From assembly GCA_017464765.1 (NCBI GenBank), contig JAFTYK010000005.1:1-64000 (forward strand): a DNA stretch of 64,000 nt. Reading direction: 5' to 3'. Every line of letters starts with the position of its first letter. The stretch's first letter is position 1. The translations under genes and the position numbers were made by a program. A model generated the notes under the pieces. That model ran no database searches, was not told where the DNA came from, and worked only from the letters and a program-made list of their open reading frames with translations. This document shows, in pieces, positions 35,638 to 44,589 of the stretch. The DNA is from Ruminococcus sp. GTDB taxonomy: Bacteria; Bacillota; Clostridia; Oscillospirales; Acutalibacteraceae.

Positions 35638-35862
35638 GGTATATATGGGCTATGATAAGACGAGTAAAACATTAGTGTTGTCAAAGAGAGAGAGCTATTG
35701 GTGGGAGGCTCTTACATCACCGTTTTACAGCTACCTTTGAGCCTCTGTGTGAAAGCATGGCGTATTTCTGCGTTAAAGAAAATCAAGTGGGCGATTTTTA
35801 ATAATCGTCAATTTGGGTGGTACCGCAGGTCAGCCTGTCCCATATTCTGGGGCAGGCTTTTT
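35638..35862 (+). promoter_or_regulatory. T-box riboswitch, alanine
   Basis: Leader with the T-box sequence GGGTGGTACCGC at 35815-35826, the AGAGAG bulge region near 35689-35696 and GGTGGGAGGCT apical sequence in stem I. After the AAAAC/GTTTT helix, the specifier position reads GCT (35730-35732), an alanine codon, in agreement with alaS downstream. A terminator (35832-35858, 10 bp, AGCCTGTCCC with GGGGCAGGCT) followed by TTTTTATTTT competes with the antiterminator. Uncharged tRNA-Ala should stabilise antitermination and turn on alaS. Confidence 0.95.
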
Positions 35863-35877
35863 ATTTTATAATTTATC

Positions 35878-36008
35878 AGGGCGACCAGTGGTCGTCTGCA
35901 TGCGTAAACACCAAAAACATAAATCGTAGGGGACGGCGACCTCGACGTCCAAAAGTGCGTAAGCACCATTAAATAAAAATTAATGTAGGGAGGCTCTGCG
36001 TCCTCCCC
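35878..36008 (+). repeat. Cluster of three short GC-rich palindromes between T-box and alaS
   Basis: Three small inverted repeats: CGACC-AGT-GGTCG (35882-35894), GGACG...CGTCC (35931-35950) and GGGAGG...CCTCCC (35988-36007). The last two are both preceded by GTAGGG. They are GC-rich in AT-rich surroundings, as in REP-like dispersed elements, and none is followed by a T-run. Confidence 0.5.
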
Positions 36009-36024
36009 AAAAGGAGATATTATT

Positions 36025-38658
36025 ATGCAGTGGACAGGACTCAATGAGCTAAGAGAAAAGTTCCTTTCGTTTATGGAATCTAAAGGTCATCTAAGACTTT
36101 CTAGCTTCCCTCTTATTCCAAAGGACGATAACTCTTTGCTTCTTATTAACTCAGGTATGGCACCAATGAAAAAATATTTCACAGGTGAAATTACCCCTCC
36201 AAGAAAGCGAGTTACAACTTGTCAGAAATGTATTCGTACACCTGATATCGAACGTGTTGGTATTACAGCACGACACGGTACATATTTTGAAATGCTTGGT
36301 AACTTCTCTTTTGGTGATTATTTTAAACACGAAGCAACAGCTTGGGCGTGGGAGTTCTTTACACAGGTTCTTGAGATGCCTGTTGAAAAGCTCTACGTTT
36401 CTATTTATGAAGATGATGACGAAGCTTTTGAAATCTGGACAAAGGAAGTTGGTGTTGACCCATCACACATGGTAAGACTTGGCAAAGCTGATAACTTCTG
36501 GGAGCATGGTTCAGGTCCTTGCGGTCCTTGTTCTGAGATTTACTTTGACCGTGGCGAAGAAAAAGGCTGCGGCTCACCTGACTGTGCAGTTGGCTGTGAG
36601 TGTGATCGTTTCGTTGAAGTCTGGAACCTTGTGTTTACTCAGTTTGACAACGACGGCAATAATAACTACACGCCACTAGAGCATCCAAACATTGACACGG
36701 GTATGGGTCTTGAACGTTTAGCTTGTGTAATGCAGGGTGTTGATAACCTCTTCTTGGTTGATACTGTTCAGAATATTATGAAACATATTTCTGATATTGT
36801 CGGTGTTAAGTACGGCGAGGGTGAGAAGAGCGATATTTCACTAAGAGTTATTACCGACCATATCCGTTCAACTACATTTATGATTGCTGATGGTGTTATG
36901 CCATCAAACGAGGGCAGAGGCTATGTGTTAAGAAGACTTCTCCGTCGTGGCGCTCGTCATGGTCGTTTGCTCGGACAGACCGAACCTTTCCTTTATAAGG
37001 TTTGTGAAACCGTAATCAAGGAGAATGCTTCTGCATACCCTGAACTTGTTGATAAACAGGAATACATCACAAAGCTCATCAAGGTTGAGGAAGAAAACTT
37101 TGCGAAAACTATTGATCAGGGTTTCCAGATGCTACAGTCGATCATTGAAGACGAGTCTATTACAACACTCTCAGGTGAAGATGCATTCAAACTTAACGAT
37201 ACATACGGCTTCCCAATTGACCTAACTCGTGAGATTTTAGGTGAAAAAGGTATCGAGGTTGATGTTGAACGCTATAAAGTGTTGATGGTTGAGCAGAAAA
37301 AGCGTAGCCGTGAAGCTAGAAAGAACGCAGGTGCGGATGCTTGGGTTTCTGATGCTACAGATTTATCTGATATTTCTGCCACTGACTTTGTAGGATACAC
37401 TGACTACGAAGCTGAGGCTAAGGTTCTTGCTATAGTTAAAGACGGCGAACGTGTAGATTCTGCTGTTGAAGGCGAGAGTGTTGTGTTAGTTCTTGATAAA
37501 ACTCCTTTCTACGCTGAAAGCGGTGGACAGATAGCTGATACGGGTACTATCACTTTTGGCGACACAACTGTAAGCGTTGATAATGTATCTAAAGATAACA
37601 ACGGTATATATCTCCACGTTTGTGAAGTGTCTGCAGGTTCAGTAAAAATCGGTGATGAGGTCAAAGCTTCTATTGACAGCTCTCGCAGAGAAGATATCAG
37701 ACGTAACCATACAGCCGCTCACCTCTTGCAGGCTGCGTTAAGAGAAGTTTTAGGTTCACATGTTCAGCAGGCAGGTCAGCTTGTAAGTGAAGACCTCTGC
37801 CGTTTTGACTTCACTCATTTCTCAGCACTCACTGCTCAGGAAATGCTCGAAGTTGAAGAAAGAGTTAATGAAATGATTCTTTCAGCTGTTGATGTAGTGT
37901 GTCAGGAAATGCCTATTGAAGAAGCTAAAAAGCTTGGCGCTATGGCACTTTTTGGTGAGAAGTACGGTGACGTTGTCAGAGTTGTTAAAGCAGGAGATTA
38001 TTCACTCGAATTCTGCGGCGGTACACACGTTAATAATACTTCCGCTCTTGGTTTGTTTAAAATCAGACAGGAGGGTTCGGTTGCTGCTGGTGTGAGAAGA
38101 ATCGAAGCTGTTACAGGCAAAGGTGTACTTAATTATCTCAACAATATGATTAACGCTGTGTTTATGTCATCTCAAATTCTCCATATCAATAATCCTAAAG
38201 AGTTTGTGCAGGGTGCTGAGCGTATAGCTCTTGAGCTTAAGATGAAGAACAAGGAAATTGAATCTTTGAAAGAACAACTTGCAGGTACACAGATTTCTGC
38301 TCTTATTAACAGCGCTCCTGTTGTAGGTGAAACTAAAATTATCACAAGTATGTTTGTTGATACTACACCTGATATGCTTAAATCAATGTGCGATAAATTG
38401 ACTGATAAAGTTGACAACTGCGTAGCTGTACTGGCAGCAGTTAACGGTGAAAAAGTAACGTTTGTCTGTGCTTGTTCTAAATCAGCTATAAAGCTTGGTC
38501 TAAAAGCAGGCGATATAGTAAAGAAAGTAGCACAGATTGCCGGCGGTAATGGTGGCGGTAAACCTGATATGGCTATGGCTGGTGGCAAGAACGCCTCAGC
38601 TACTGACGATGCAATTATTGCTGTGAAAGGCATTGTAAAAGAAATTTTAGGCGCTTAA
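36025..38658 (+). CDS. alaS: Alanyl-tRNA synthetase
   Basis: A full-length 877-residue class II synthetase charging tRNA-Ala. The aminoacylation domain has the motif 2 region TPDIERVGITARHGTYFEMLGNFSFGDYF, the editing domain has the zinc-binding HTAAHLLQAAL and the CGGTHV motif (C666-region), and a C-terminal coiled coil and DHHA1 domain (GGNGGGKPDMAMAGG) follow. AAAGGAGA precedes the ATG. Controlled by the T-box upstream. Confidence 0.98.
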   Translation: MQWTGLNELREKFLSFMESKGHLRLSSFPLIPKDDNSLLLINSGMAPMKKYFTGEITPPRKRVTTCQKCIRTPDIERVGITARHGTYFEMLGNFSFGDYFKHEATAWAWEFFTQVLEMPVEKLYVSIYEDDDEAFEIWTKEVGVDPSHMVRLGKADNFWEHGSGPCGPCSEIYFDRGEEKGCGSPDCAVGCECDRFVEVWNLVFTQFDNDGNNNYTPLEHPNIDTGMGLERLACVMQGVDNLFLVDTVQNIMKHISDIVGVKYGEGEKSDISLRVITDHIRSTTFMIADGVMPSNEGRGYVLRRLLRRGARHGRLLGQTEPFLYKVCETVIKENASAYPELVDKQEYITKLIKVEEENFAKTIDQGFQMLQSIIEDESITTLSGEDAFKLNDTYGFPIDLTREILGEKGIEVDVERYKVLMVEQKKRSREARKNAGADAWVSDATDLSDISATDFVGYTDYEAEAKVLAIVKDGERVDSAVEGESVVLVLDKTPFYAESGGQIADTGTITFGDTTVSVDNVSKDNNGIYLHVCEVSAGSVKIGDEVKASIDSSRREDIRRNHTAAHLLQAALREVLGSHVQQAGQLVSEDLCRFDFTHFSALTAQEMLEVEERVNEMILSAVDVVCQEMPIEEAKKLGAMALFGEKYGDVVRVVKAGDYSLEFCGGTHVNNTSALGLFKIRQEGSVAAGVRRIEAVTGKGVLNYLNNMINAVFMSSQILHINNPKEFVQGAERIALELKMKNKEIESLKEQLAGTQISALINSAPVVGETKIITSMFVDTTPDMLKSMCDKLTDKVDNCVAVLAAVNGEKVTFVCACSKSAIKLGLKAGDIVKKVAQIAGGNGGGKPDMAMAGGKNASATDDAIIAVKGIVKEILGA

Positions 38659-38675
38659 TTTTAATGCTTTTATAG

Positions 38676-38713
38676 AAATATCCCTGCGAATTTTTTTGCA
38701 GGGATATTTTTGT
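38676..38713 (+). terminator. Intrinsic terminator of alaS
   Basis: AAATATCCCTGC (38676-38687) pairs with GCAGGGATATTT (38698-38709), 12 bp, followed by more T residues. Confidence 0.9.
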
Positions 38714-38780
38714 GTGTAAAATACATAAACAATTTTTGATTTATAGTGTTTTATTATGCTAAATTTTTGTATTTTGATTA

Positions 38781-38809
38781 TTGACAAGTGAAATTCATTT
38801 TATTATAAT
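38781..38809 (+). promoter_or_regulatory. Sigma-A promoter of yceD-rpmF
   Basis: TTGACA (38781-38786), 17-base spacer, TATAAT (38804-38809), both perfect. Confidence 0.9.
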
Positions 38810-38856
38810 ACTAGATAGTGTTTTAGTATGCATTATTGCGTAAAGGAAGGGTTGTT

Positions 38857-39351
38857 ATGCTACTTTCACTAAAGGATATCTTCGTGAATGACGGCATGAA
38901 ATCCGAGTACAAATACGAGCTGTCTTTGTCTGACATTGAGCTTTCGGGGATATATCCATTCAAATCCGACGTAAGCGTAAATGCCGTAATTGAAAATAAG
39001 ACAGGTTTGGTCACTATCGATATCGATGTAGAGTATCTCTACTGTCGTCCATGTGACAGATGCTTTGTTGAGGTGGAAACCTTGATGAATGAGCGCTTTA
39101 GTCACAGATTGGTTGAATCGCTCGAGAGTGAAGACAATGATGAATACATTGAAGCCACTGATTGCAAGCTTGATTTATCTGAGCTTGTCACAACCGACAT
39201 TTTACTTAATTTGCCGTCTAAGTACCTTTGCAAGGGAGACTGTCAAGGTCTCTGTCAAAAATGTGGACATAATCTTAACTTAGGCGAATGTGACTGTGAT
39301 AAGCGCGAGATTGATCCGAGACTTGAAGCACTTAAGCAATTATTAGATTAA
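38857..39351 (+). CDS. yceD: DUF177/YceD family protein
   Basis: A 164-residue protein of the YceD family linked to 23S rRNA accumulation and nearly always encoded before rpmF. It has the paired cysteines CRPCDRC in the middle and a second set CKGDCQGLCQKCGHNLN near the C-terminus, likely a zinc site. ATG at 38857 follows AAGGAAGGG; the longer frame is rejected for lack of a ribosome site. Confidence 0.9.
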   Translation: MLLSLKDIFVNDGMKSEYKYELSLSDIELSGIYPFKSDVSVNAVIENKTGLVTIDIDVEYLYCRPCDRCFVEVETLMNERFSHRLVESLESEDNDEYIEATDCKLDLSELVTTDILLNLPSKYLCKGDCQGLCQKCGHNLNLGECDCDKREIDPRLEALKQLLD

Positions 39352-39378
39352 CATATAACATTAAGAGGAGGTAATCTC

Positions 39379-39564
39379 ATGGCAGTACCAGCTAGAAAGA
39401 CATCTAAGGCTAGAAGAGATAAGAGAAGAAATAACGTATGGAAGCTTCCAGTTCCTGCATTATCAGTATGTCCTAACTGCGGCGAGTACAAGGCTCCACA
39501 TAGAGTTTGTGGTAACTGTGGTATGTACAACGGCAGACAGGTTATCGCTAAAGATGCTGAATAA
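39379..39564 (+). CDS. rpmF: Ribosomal protein L32
   Basis: A 61-residue 50S protein: [17 protein letters not shown], then a zinc ribbon with CPNC (about 33-36) and CGNC (about 46-49). GAGGAGG precedes the ATG. Cotranscribed with yceD, as in most Firmicutes. Confidence 0.97.
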   Translation: MAVPARKTSKARRDKRRNNVWKLPVPALSVCPNCGEYKAPHRVCGNCGMYNGRQVIAKDAE

Positions 39565-39570
39565 TTAAAT

Positions 39571-39716
39571 CAAACGCCGAGGTTCGGAGCCTTCACAAAG
39601 TTGAACGCGAAACCGACCGACTGAGTTTACTGTAGTAAGCAAAGAAGGGTGAGAGAGCGTGTGAACTTTTGAAGAACAGCGCAGAGCAACGAGGCGAGAC
39701 GTAATAACAAAAGTAT
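39571..39716 (+). ncRNA. Divergent third copy of the left-edge RNA family, downstream of rpmF
   Basis: A gap without a gene that shares three blocks, in order, with the units at 1-335: a hairpin (here GTTTAC/GTAAGC, 39625-39640), GAGAGCG-TG-TGAAC (39653-39666) and GAGGCGAGACGT (39691-39702; GAGGGGAAGACGT in the others). ACGC (near 39606) pairs with GCGT (39657-39660), and CAAAGTT with AACTTTTG outside it, so the hairpin and first block are enclosed by a long stem. It could be a 3'-processed part of the yceD-rpmF message or an independent RNA; no promoter is evident. Confidence 0.5.
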
Positions 39717-39718
39717 CA

Positions 39719-39750
39719 GGCGGCAGGGAACTGACCGCCCTTTTGTTTTT
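39719..39750 (+). terminator. Intrinsic terminator after rpmF and the RNA element
   Basis: GGCGGCAG, GGAA loop, CTGACCGCC (one bulged A) followed by CTTTTGTTTTTT. Confidence 0.85.
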
Positions 39751-39765
39751 TATGGAGGTGTGGCT

Positions 39766-41079
39766 GTGGCCGTAAAAATTCATAGTGTTGAACCTCACAG
39801 CCATATTTCAGGCTGTGATATAAAGACGGGAGAATATCTAGTGTCTATAAACGGCAACGAGATTATCGATGTTCTTGATTACCGTTTTTATCAGTTTTCT
39901 AAAGAGCTTGAGCTTGTTATAAGGGATTTAAAGGGTGAGTTGCGTACAATTAATTTAAGAAAGCCTGAGTACGATGAGCTTGGACTTTTGTTTGATACTT
40001 ACCTTATCGACGAAGAAAAAAGCTGTAGGAACAAATGTGTTTTTTGCTTTATAGACCAGCTCCCAAGTGGTATGAGAGAAACATTGTATTTCAAAGATGA
40101 CGACTCGCGTCTTTCTTTTTTGTTTGGTAACTATATTACTTTGACAAATATCACTGAACACGAGGTTGATCGCATAATTAAAATGCATATCAGTCCTGTC
40201 AATGTTTCTGTTCATACAACTAACGAAGAGTTGAGATGCAAGATGATGAACAACCGCTTCGCAGGAGATGTTCTGAAATATCTCAGACGTCTGTGTGAAA
40301 GTTCGATTGAAGTTAATACTCAGATAGTTTGCTGTCCGGGATATAACGATGGTGATGAGCTTAGACGTACTTTAGCCGATTTGGAAGAAATGGGCGTTAA
40401 TATGGTTGCTGTTGTTCCTGTCGGTCTTACAAAACATCGAGAAGGACTTGCACCACTCACACCATTTGATAAAGAAAAAGCACTAAAAACCATTAAGATT
40501 ATCGAGGATTTCTCTGATATGTGTCTTAAAAAGCACGGAAGAAGAATCGCTTTTGCGTCCGATGAGCTTTATATCAAAGCGGAACTACCTATCCCGCCAT
40601 ACGAGTACTACGAGGATTTCTCGGCACTTGAAAACGGAGTGGGAATGATTGCGCTTTTAAAGGACGAGCTTTCTTGCGCTTTGGAAGATTATGAGGGTGA
40701 TACTTCGATAAATAGAGCTGTCACTATCGCGTGTGGAACTTCTGTTGCACCGTTTATGCGAGATATGATGGATAGTGTCGAGGAGAAGTTCAATAACGTT
40801 AATATAAACGTAGTGCCGATAAAAAACGAGTTTTTCGGCGGAGGAGTAAACGTTAGCGGTCTTATCGTGGGACAAGACCTTATAGCTCAACTAAGAAATA
40901 AAAGTTTAGGTGATGAACTGCTTATTTCTTCATCAATGCTTCGTTTTGAGAATGACTTGTTCTTGGATGATACATCTGTAGAAGATGTTGAAAATAGTTT
41001 AAATATTAAGCTCACACCGGTTAATAATAACGGTGATGAGTTGCTTTTAGCAATACTTGGAAAGGGGAGTGAAGAATAA
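39766..41079 (+). CDS. DUF512 radical SAM-like protein
   Basis: A 437-residue protein. A PDZ-like N-terminal region (about 1-75) precedes an iron-sulfur cluster motif CRNKCVFCFIDQLP (CxxxCxxC) and the DUF512 C-terminal domain. Function unknown; the family is conserved in Firmicutes and cyanobacteria and usually lies before der. The GTG at 39766 is seven bases after GGAGG; the GTG two codons earlier is too close. Ends one base into the der start. Confidence 0.9.
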   Translation: MAVKIHSVEPHSHISGCDIKTGEYLVSINGNEIIDVLDYRFYQFSKELELVIRDLKGELRTINLRKPEYDELGLLFDTYLIDEEKSCRNKCVFCFIDQLPSGMRETLYFKDDDSRLSFLFGNYITLTNITEHEVDRIIKMHISPVNVSVHTTNEELRCKMMNNRFAGDVLKYLRRLCESSIEVNTQIVCCPGYNDGDELRRTLADLEEMGVNMVAVVPVGLTKHREGLAPLTPFDKEKALKTIKIIEDFSDMCLKKHGRRIAFASDELYIKAELPIPPYEYYEDFSALENGVGMIALLKDELSCALEDYEGDTSINRAVTIACGTSVAPFMRDMMDSVEEKFNNVNINVVPIKNEFFGGGVNVSGLIVGQDLIAQLRNKSLGDELLISSSMLRFENDLFLDDTSVEDVENSLNIKLTPVNNNGDELLLAILGKGSEE

Positions 41080-42395
41080 TGAAACCTGTTATAGCGATTG
41101 TAGGACGGCCTAATGTCGGTAAATCTACACTTTTTAATAAACTTATTGGTCAGAGAGTTTCTATCGTTGATGATACTCCCGGTGTTACCAGAGACCGAAT
41201 TTATGGCGAGGTTGAGTGGCAGGGAAGAACTGCTACCATCATTGATACAGGTGGTATCGAGCCTAAATCCGATGATATTATTTTATCTCAGATGAGAGTT
41301 CAGGCTGAACTTGCTATTGAAACTGCTGATGTTATTATTCTTGTTACTGACGTGCGTTCGGGTGTGGTAGCTACCGATTTAGATGTAGCTCAAATGCTAA
41401 TTAAAAGTTCAAAGCCTATTGTCCTTTGTGTCAACAAATGTGATGGTGTTGGTGAACCTGACCCTGCATTTTATGAGTTTTACAATTTAGGTTTAGACCC
41501 GATTGCGGTTTCATCAGTTCATGGTCATGGTACAGGTGATTTGCTCGATGCTGCATTCCTCCATTTACCTACTGACGAAGAAATTGAAGATGACCCTGAG
41601 GTCATTTCTGTTGCAGTAATCGGCAGACCGAACGTCGGTAAATCTTCGCTCATTAATAAAATCACAGGCGAGAGCCGTTGTATTGTTTCGAATATCGCAG
41701 GTACAACCCGTGACAGTATTGATACTAAGATTGAGAATCAGTACGGAGTTTTCAATTTCATTGATACGGCAGGTATGCGTAAGAAAAGCAAAATAATTGA
41801 TAATATTGAACGTTACTCAATCCTTCGAGCTAAGATGGCTATTGAGCGTTGTGATGTTTGTGTTATTATGATTGATGCTGAAACAGGTGTAACTGAACAG
41901 GATACAAAAATCGCGGGTATGGCTATTGAAGCCGGCAAAGGCTGTGTAATGGCTGTCAATAAATGGGACGCTATTGAGAAAACTGACAAGACTATGCCGA
42001 ACTTTAAAAAGGATATAGAAACCGAGTTTGCGTTTATGTCGTATACTCCGTCTGTGTTTATCTCGGCAAAAACAGGTCAGCGTCTTAATAATCTTTTCGA
42101 ACTTATTGTTCAGGTTGCCAATAACAACGCTATGCGTATTAAAACAGGTATGCTCAATGAACTTTTGGCTCAGGCTACAATGCGTGTTCAGCCACCTACA
42201 GATAAAGGCAGAAGACTCAAGATTTACTATATGACACAGGCTAGCACCAAACCACCTACATTTGTATTTTTCTGTAACGACGCTGAACTTTTCCATTTCT
42301 CGTATCAGCGTTATCTTGAGAATAGAATCCGAGAGGCATTTTCTTTGGAAGGAACACCTGTAAGAATAGTCATCAGGGAAAGAGGAGACAAATGA
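41079..42395 (+). CDS. der: Ribosome assembly GTPase Der (EngA)
   Basis: A 438-residue protein with two GTPase domains in tandem and a KH-like C-terminus, acting in 50S subunit assembly. G1 motifs are GRPNVGKST (about 8-16) and GRPNVGKSS (about 184-192), with DTGG/DTAG G3 motifs and NKCD/NKWD G4 motifs. Start overlaps the previous stop by one base. Confidence 0.97.
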   Translation: MKPVIAIVGRPNVGKSTLFNKLIGQRVSIVDDTPGVTRDRIYGEVEWQGRTATIIDTGGIEPKSDDIILSQMRVQAELAIETADVIILVTDVRSGVVATDLDVAQMLIKSSKPIVLCVNKCDGVGEPDPAFYEFYNLGLDPIAVSSVHGHGTGDLLDAAFLHLPTDEEIEDDPEVISVAVIGRPNVGKSSLINKITGESRCIVSNIAGTTRDSIDTKIENQYGVFNFIDTAGMRKKSKIIDNIERYSILRAKMAIERCDVCVIMIDAETGVTEQDTKIAGMAIEAGKGCVMAVNKWDAIEKTDKTMPNFKKDIETEFAFMSYTPSVFISAKTGQRLNNLFELIVQVANNNAMRIKTGMLNELLAQATMRVQPPTDKGRRLKIYYMTQASTKPPTFVFFCNDAELFHFSYQRYLENRIREAFSLEGTPVRIVIRERGDK

Positions 42396-43093
42396 CGTTA
42401 GATATTATTATTAGAGGTATAATTACTGCAGTTATTGCATATCTTTTTGGAAGTATAAGCTTTGCGGTAATTTTTACTAAAATGAGTTCTAAAAAGGATA
42501 TTCGTGAGATGGGTTCAGGTAACGCAGGCTTTACCAATGTGCTTCGCTCTGTAGGTGTTGCTCCTGCTGTATTTACACTTTTGTTCGACTTTCTAAAAGG
42601 CGTTATAGCAGGCTTTGTCGGTAGTTGGTTATTCTCGGTTTTTCATGTCGATCATATCAGCAATTTTAACGAAGAAATGATGGTTTATGGCGGATTTATC
42701 GGTGGTGTGTTTGCTATCATCGGTCATATGTATCCGATTTATTTCGGATTCAAAGGCGGCAAGGGCATTGTAACTGCTGCAGCTATGATGGCTGTTACCG
42801 ACTGGAGAGTATTCCTTATGATAGTTGCAACATTCTTGATAGTGTTCTTTATTTCAAAGATTATCTCACTTGCATCTATTACTTGTGCTGCTCTTTATGG
42901 TGTGTATACCTTTATTATCACTTTCTTCTTTGAATATAAAACCGGTAACTTTCCGTTGAGATTCGTGCTTATCTGTAGTTTGTTCGCTCTTTTCTTAGGT
43001 ATATTTGTTATCGTTAAGCACAAAGAGAATATCAAGCGCCTTTTAAAAGGCGAGGAGAAAAAAATCACGGCTAAGAAGAAAACAGATAGCTAG
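42392..43093 (+). CDS. plsY: Glycerol-3-phosphate acyltransferase PlsY
   Basis: A 233-residue membrane enzyme using acyl-phosphate to make lysophosphatidic acid. Five or so membrane segments and the three PlsY motifs: GSGNAGFTNVLR, GHMYPIYFGFKGGKG and the later segment around LFLGIFVIVKHKENIKR. Starts with an ATGA overlap with der. Slightly longer than usual owing to the loop near FNEEMMVYGG and a lysine-rich tail. Confidence 0.95.
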   Translation: MTLDIIIRGIITAVIAYLFGSISFAVIFTKMSSKKDIREMGSGNAGFTNVLRSVGVAPAVFTLLFDFLKGVIAGFVGSWLFSVFHVDHISNFNEEMMVYGGFIGGVFAIIGHMYPIYFGFKGGKGIVTAAAMMAVTDWRVFLMIVATFLIVFFISKIISLASITCAALYGVYTFIITFFFEYKTGNFPLRFVLICSLFALFLGIFVIVKHKENIKRLLKGEEKKITAKKKTDS

Positions 43094-43103
43094 ATATAAA
43101 GTT

Positions 43104-43130
43104 AACGCACGGTTTTCCGTGCGTTTTTTT
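43104..43130 (+). terminator. Intrinsic terminator after plsY
   Basis: AACGCACGG (43104-43112), TTTT loop, CCGTGCGTT (43117-43125), then a run of T to 43130. Confidence 0.92.
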
Positions 43131-43141
43131 CTTTAAATAGC

Positions 43142-43170
43142 TTGAATATTATTTATGGTTATTGTAATAT
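43142..43170 (+). promoter_or_regulatory. Putative promoter of the D,D-carboxypeptidase gene
   Basis: TTGAAT (43142-43147), 17-base spacer, TAATAT (43165-43170), 20 bases before the ATG. Confidence 0.5.
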
Positions 43171-43190
43171 AAGCAAAAGGGGATTTGAGT

Positions 43191-44489
43191 ATGAAGAGAT
43201 TAATCACATTTGCTTTGTCGTTGATTTTAATTATTTCGATGTGTGTATCGGTTAGTGCAGCTGAATATGGCTGTGACGTTGAAACATCGTCAACTGCTGT
43301 ATATCTTGAAAATCTGGATTCAGGTACGGTTGTTTTTGAGAAGTCCGCTGATCAAAAGTTACCGCCGGCTTCGCTGACTAAAATCATGACCTACATAGTT
43401 GTTGTGGAAAACATTCCTGACCTCGAAAACACAAAGATTAAAGTCACGGCTGAAGCTCTTGCGGGTTTAGACCCTCAAAGTTCGGTTATGGGACTTGAAA
43501 AATATATTGGCGATGAGTTTTCTGTACTCGAGTTATTGTATGGTCTTATGCTACCTTCAGGTAATGATGCAGCTTTAGTGTTAGCTAACTACGTTGGCGA
43601 CGGAGTAGTAGAAAACTTTGTCGATATGATGAATCGTAAGGCTGGTCAGCTTGGTTGCACTAGTACGCATTTTGTTAATCCTCACGGTCTTTATGACGCT
43701 AATCACTACTCAACAGCGTATGATCTTGCGACCATTACTAAATACGCTTTAGAAAAACCGTATTATGCTGAAATCACCAGTACATGTACATATAAGCTTG
43801 TTGGTAAGAGCGAAGTGCTTGAGACCACTAACTATATGATCAATCCAAACTATACTATGTACTATTATGATTATACTCAAGGCGGTAAAACAGGTTTTAC
43901 TGACGAGGCGGGTAAATGCCTTATCACTACTGCTCAAAAAGATGATTATAACTATCTTTGTGTAGCTTTGGGAGCGCCTTATTCTTACACCGAGGATATA
44001 AATTTCGCTATGATTGATAGCTATCATTTATACGAATGGGCGTTTAATAATATTTCTTTTATAGAATTACTAAGCGATACTGAAACTATAAAGACTTTAC
44101 CTGTTGAATTTGTCTGGGGCGACAAATTTGTTGACTTAGTTGCTGATGGCGGACTGAAGGCACTTTTACCTAACGATTATGATGAGGCATTGGTGAAAAC
44201 AGTTCTTGATGTTCCAACGCATGTAAGCGCCCCTGTGAAAAAAGGTCAGGTTTTTGGTACTGTTTCAGTATACTATAACGACGAACTTGTCGGAACTAAA
44301 AATGTTATTTCTCCTGAAGATATAGAGCGTGACCAGACTAATTATCTAATGCATCGTTTTATAGGATTCGTGGTTAATAATGTGATTTGGCTCACAATTG
44401 TTTTTGCTATAGTGGTTGCGTTTATAGTGATTAAAATAAATTCAAACAGAAAAAAGAAAAAGCGTCAGGCTCGTTACAGATACAGATAA
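43191..44489 (+). CDS. D-alanyl-D-alanine carboxypeptidase (PBP5/DacF-like)
   Basis: A 432-residue exported penicillin-binding protein that trims the terminal D-Ala from peptidoglycan stems. Signal peptide (1-24); active-site SLTK (Ser about 60), SGN (about 122-124) and KTG (in GGKTGFTDEAGKC). A C-terminal membrane helix (about 394-418) with a basic tail anchors it. ATG at 43191 is eight bases after AAGGGG; the upstream TTG is rejected. Confidence 0.94.
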   Translation: MKRLITFALSLILIISMCVSVSAAEYGCDVETSSTAVYLENLDSGTVVFEKSADQKLPPASLTKIMTYIVVVENIPDLENTKIKVTAEALAGLDPQSSVMGLEKYIGDEFSVLELLYGLMLPSGNDAALVLANYVGDGVVENFVDMMNRKAGQLGCTSTHFVNPHGLYDANHYSTAYDLATITKYALEKPYYAEITSTCTYKLVGKSEVLETTNYMINPNYTMYYYDYTQGGKTGFTDEAGKCLITTAQKDDYNYLCVALGAPYSYTEDINFAMIDSYHLYEWAFNNISFIELLSDTETIKTLPVEFVWGDKFVDLVADGGLKALLPNDYDEALVKTVLDVPTHVSAPVKKGQVFGTVSVYYNDELVGTKNVISPEDIERDQTNYLMHRFIGFVVNNVIWLTIVFAIVVAFIVIKINSNRKKKKRQARYRYR

Positions 44490-44495
44490 TTTTTT

Positions 44496-44521
44496 AGGCG
44501 GTGTTTATCACCGCCTTTTTC
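44496..44521 (+). terminator. Intrinsic terminator of the carboxypeptidase gene
   Basis: AGGCGGTG (44496-44503) with CACCGCCT (44509-44516), then TTTTTC. Confidence 0.88.
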
Positions 44522-44530
44522 TTTTTGCTA

Positions 44531-44559
44531 TTGACGAAGGTGTTTATAAAGTATAAAAT
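44531..44559 (+). promoter_or_regulatory. Promoter of the HIT-PRTase-comEC operon
   Basis: TTGACG (44531-44536), 17-base spacer, TAAAAT (44554-44559), 30 bases before the ATG. Confidence 0.7.
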
Positions 44560-44589
44560 GTATATGTAATATTTTTACGGAGGTAAGTT

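Noticed and set aside
38172..38633. 153-codon minus-strand frame inside alaS
   Set aside because: It lies wholly within the alaS C-terminal domain and translates to Ala/Ser/Leu-rich sequence typical of antisense shadow.
39571..39804. Minus-strand 79-codon gene downstream of rpmF
   Set aside because: It runs antisense through a terminator and the start of the DUF512 gene; the sequence is better explained as structured RNA.
41817..42296. 159-codon minus-strand frame inside der
   Set aside because: Antisense to the second GTPase and KH domains; no promoter or ribosome site.
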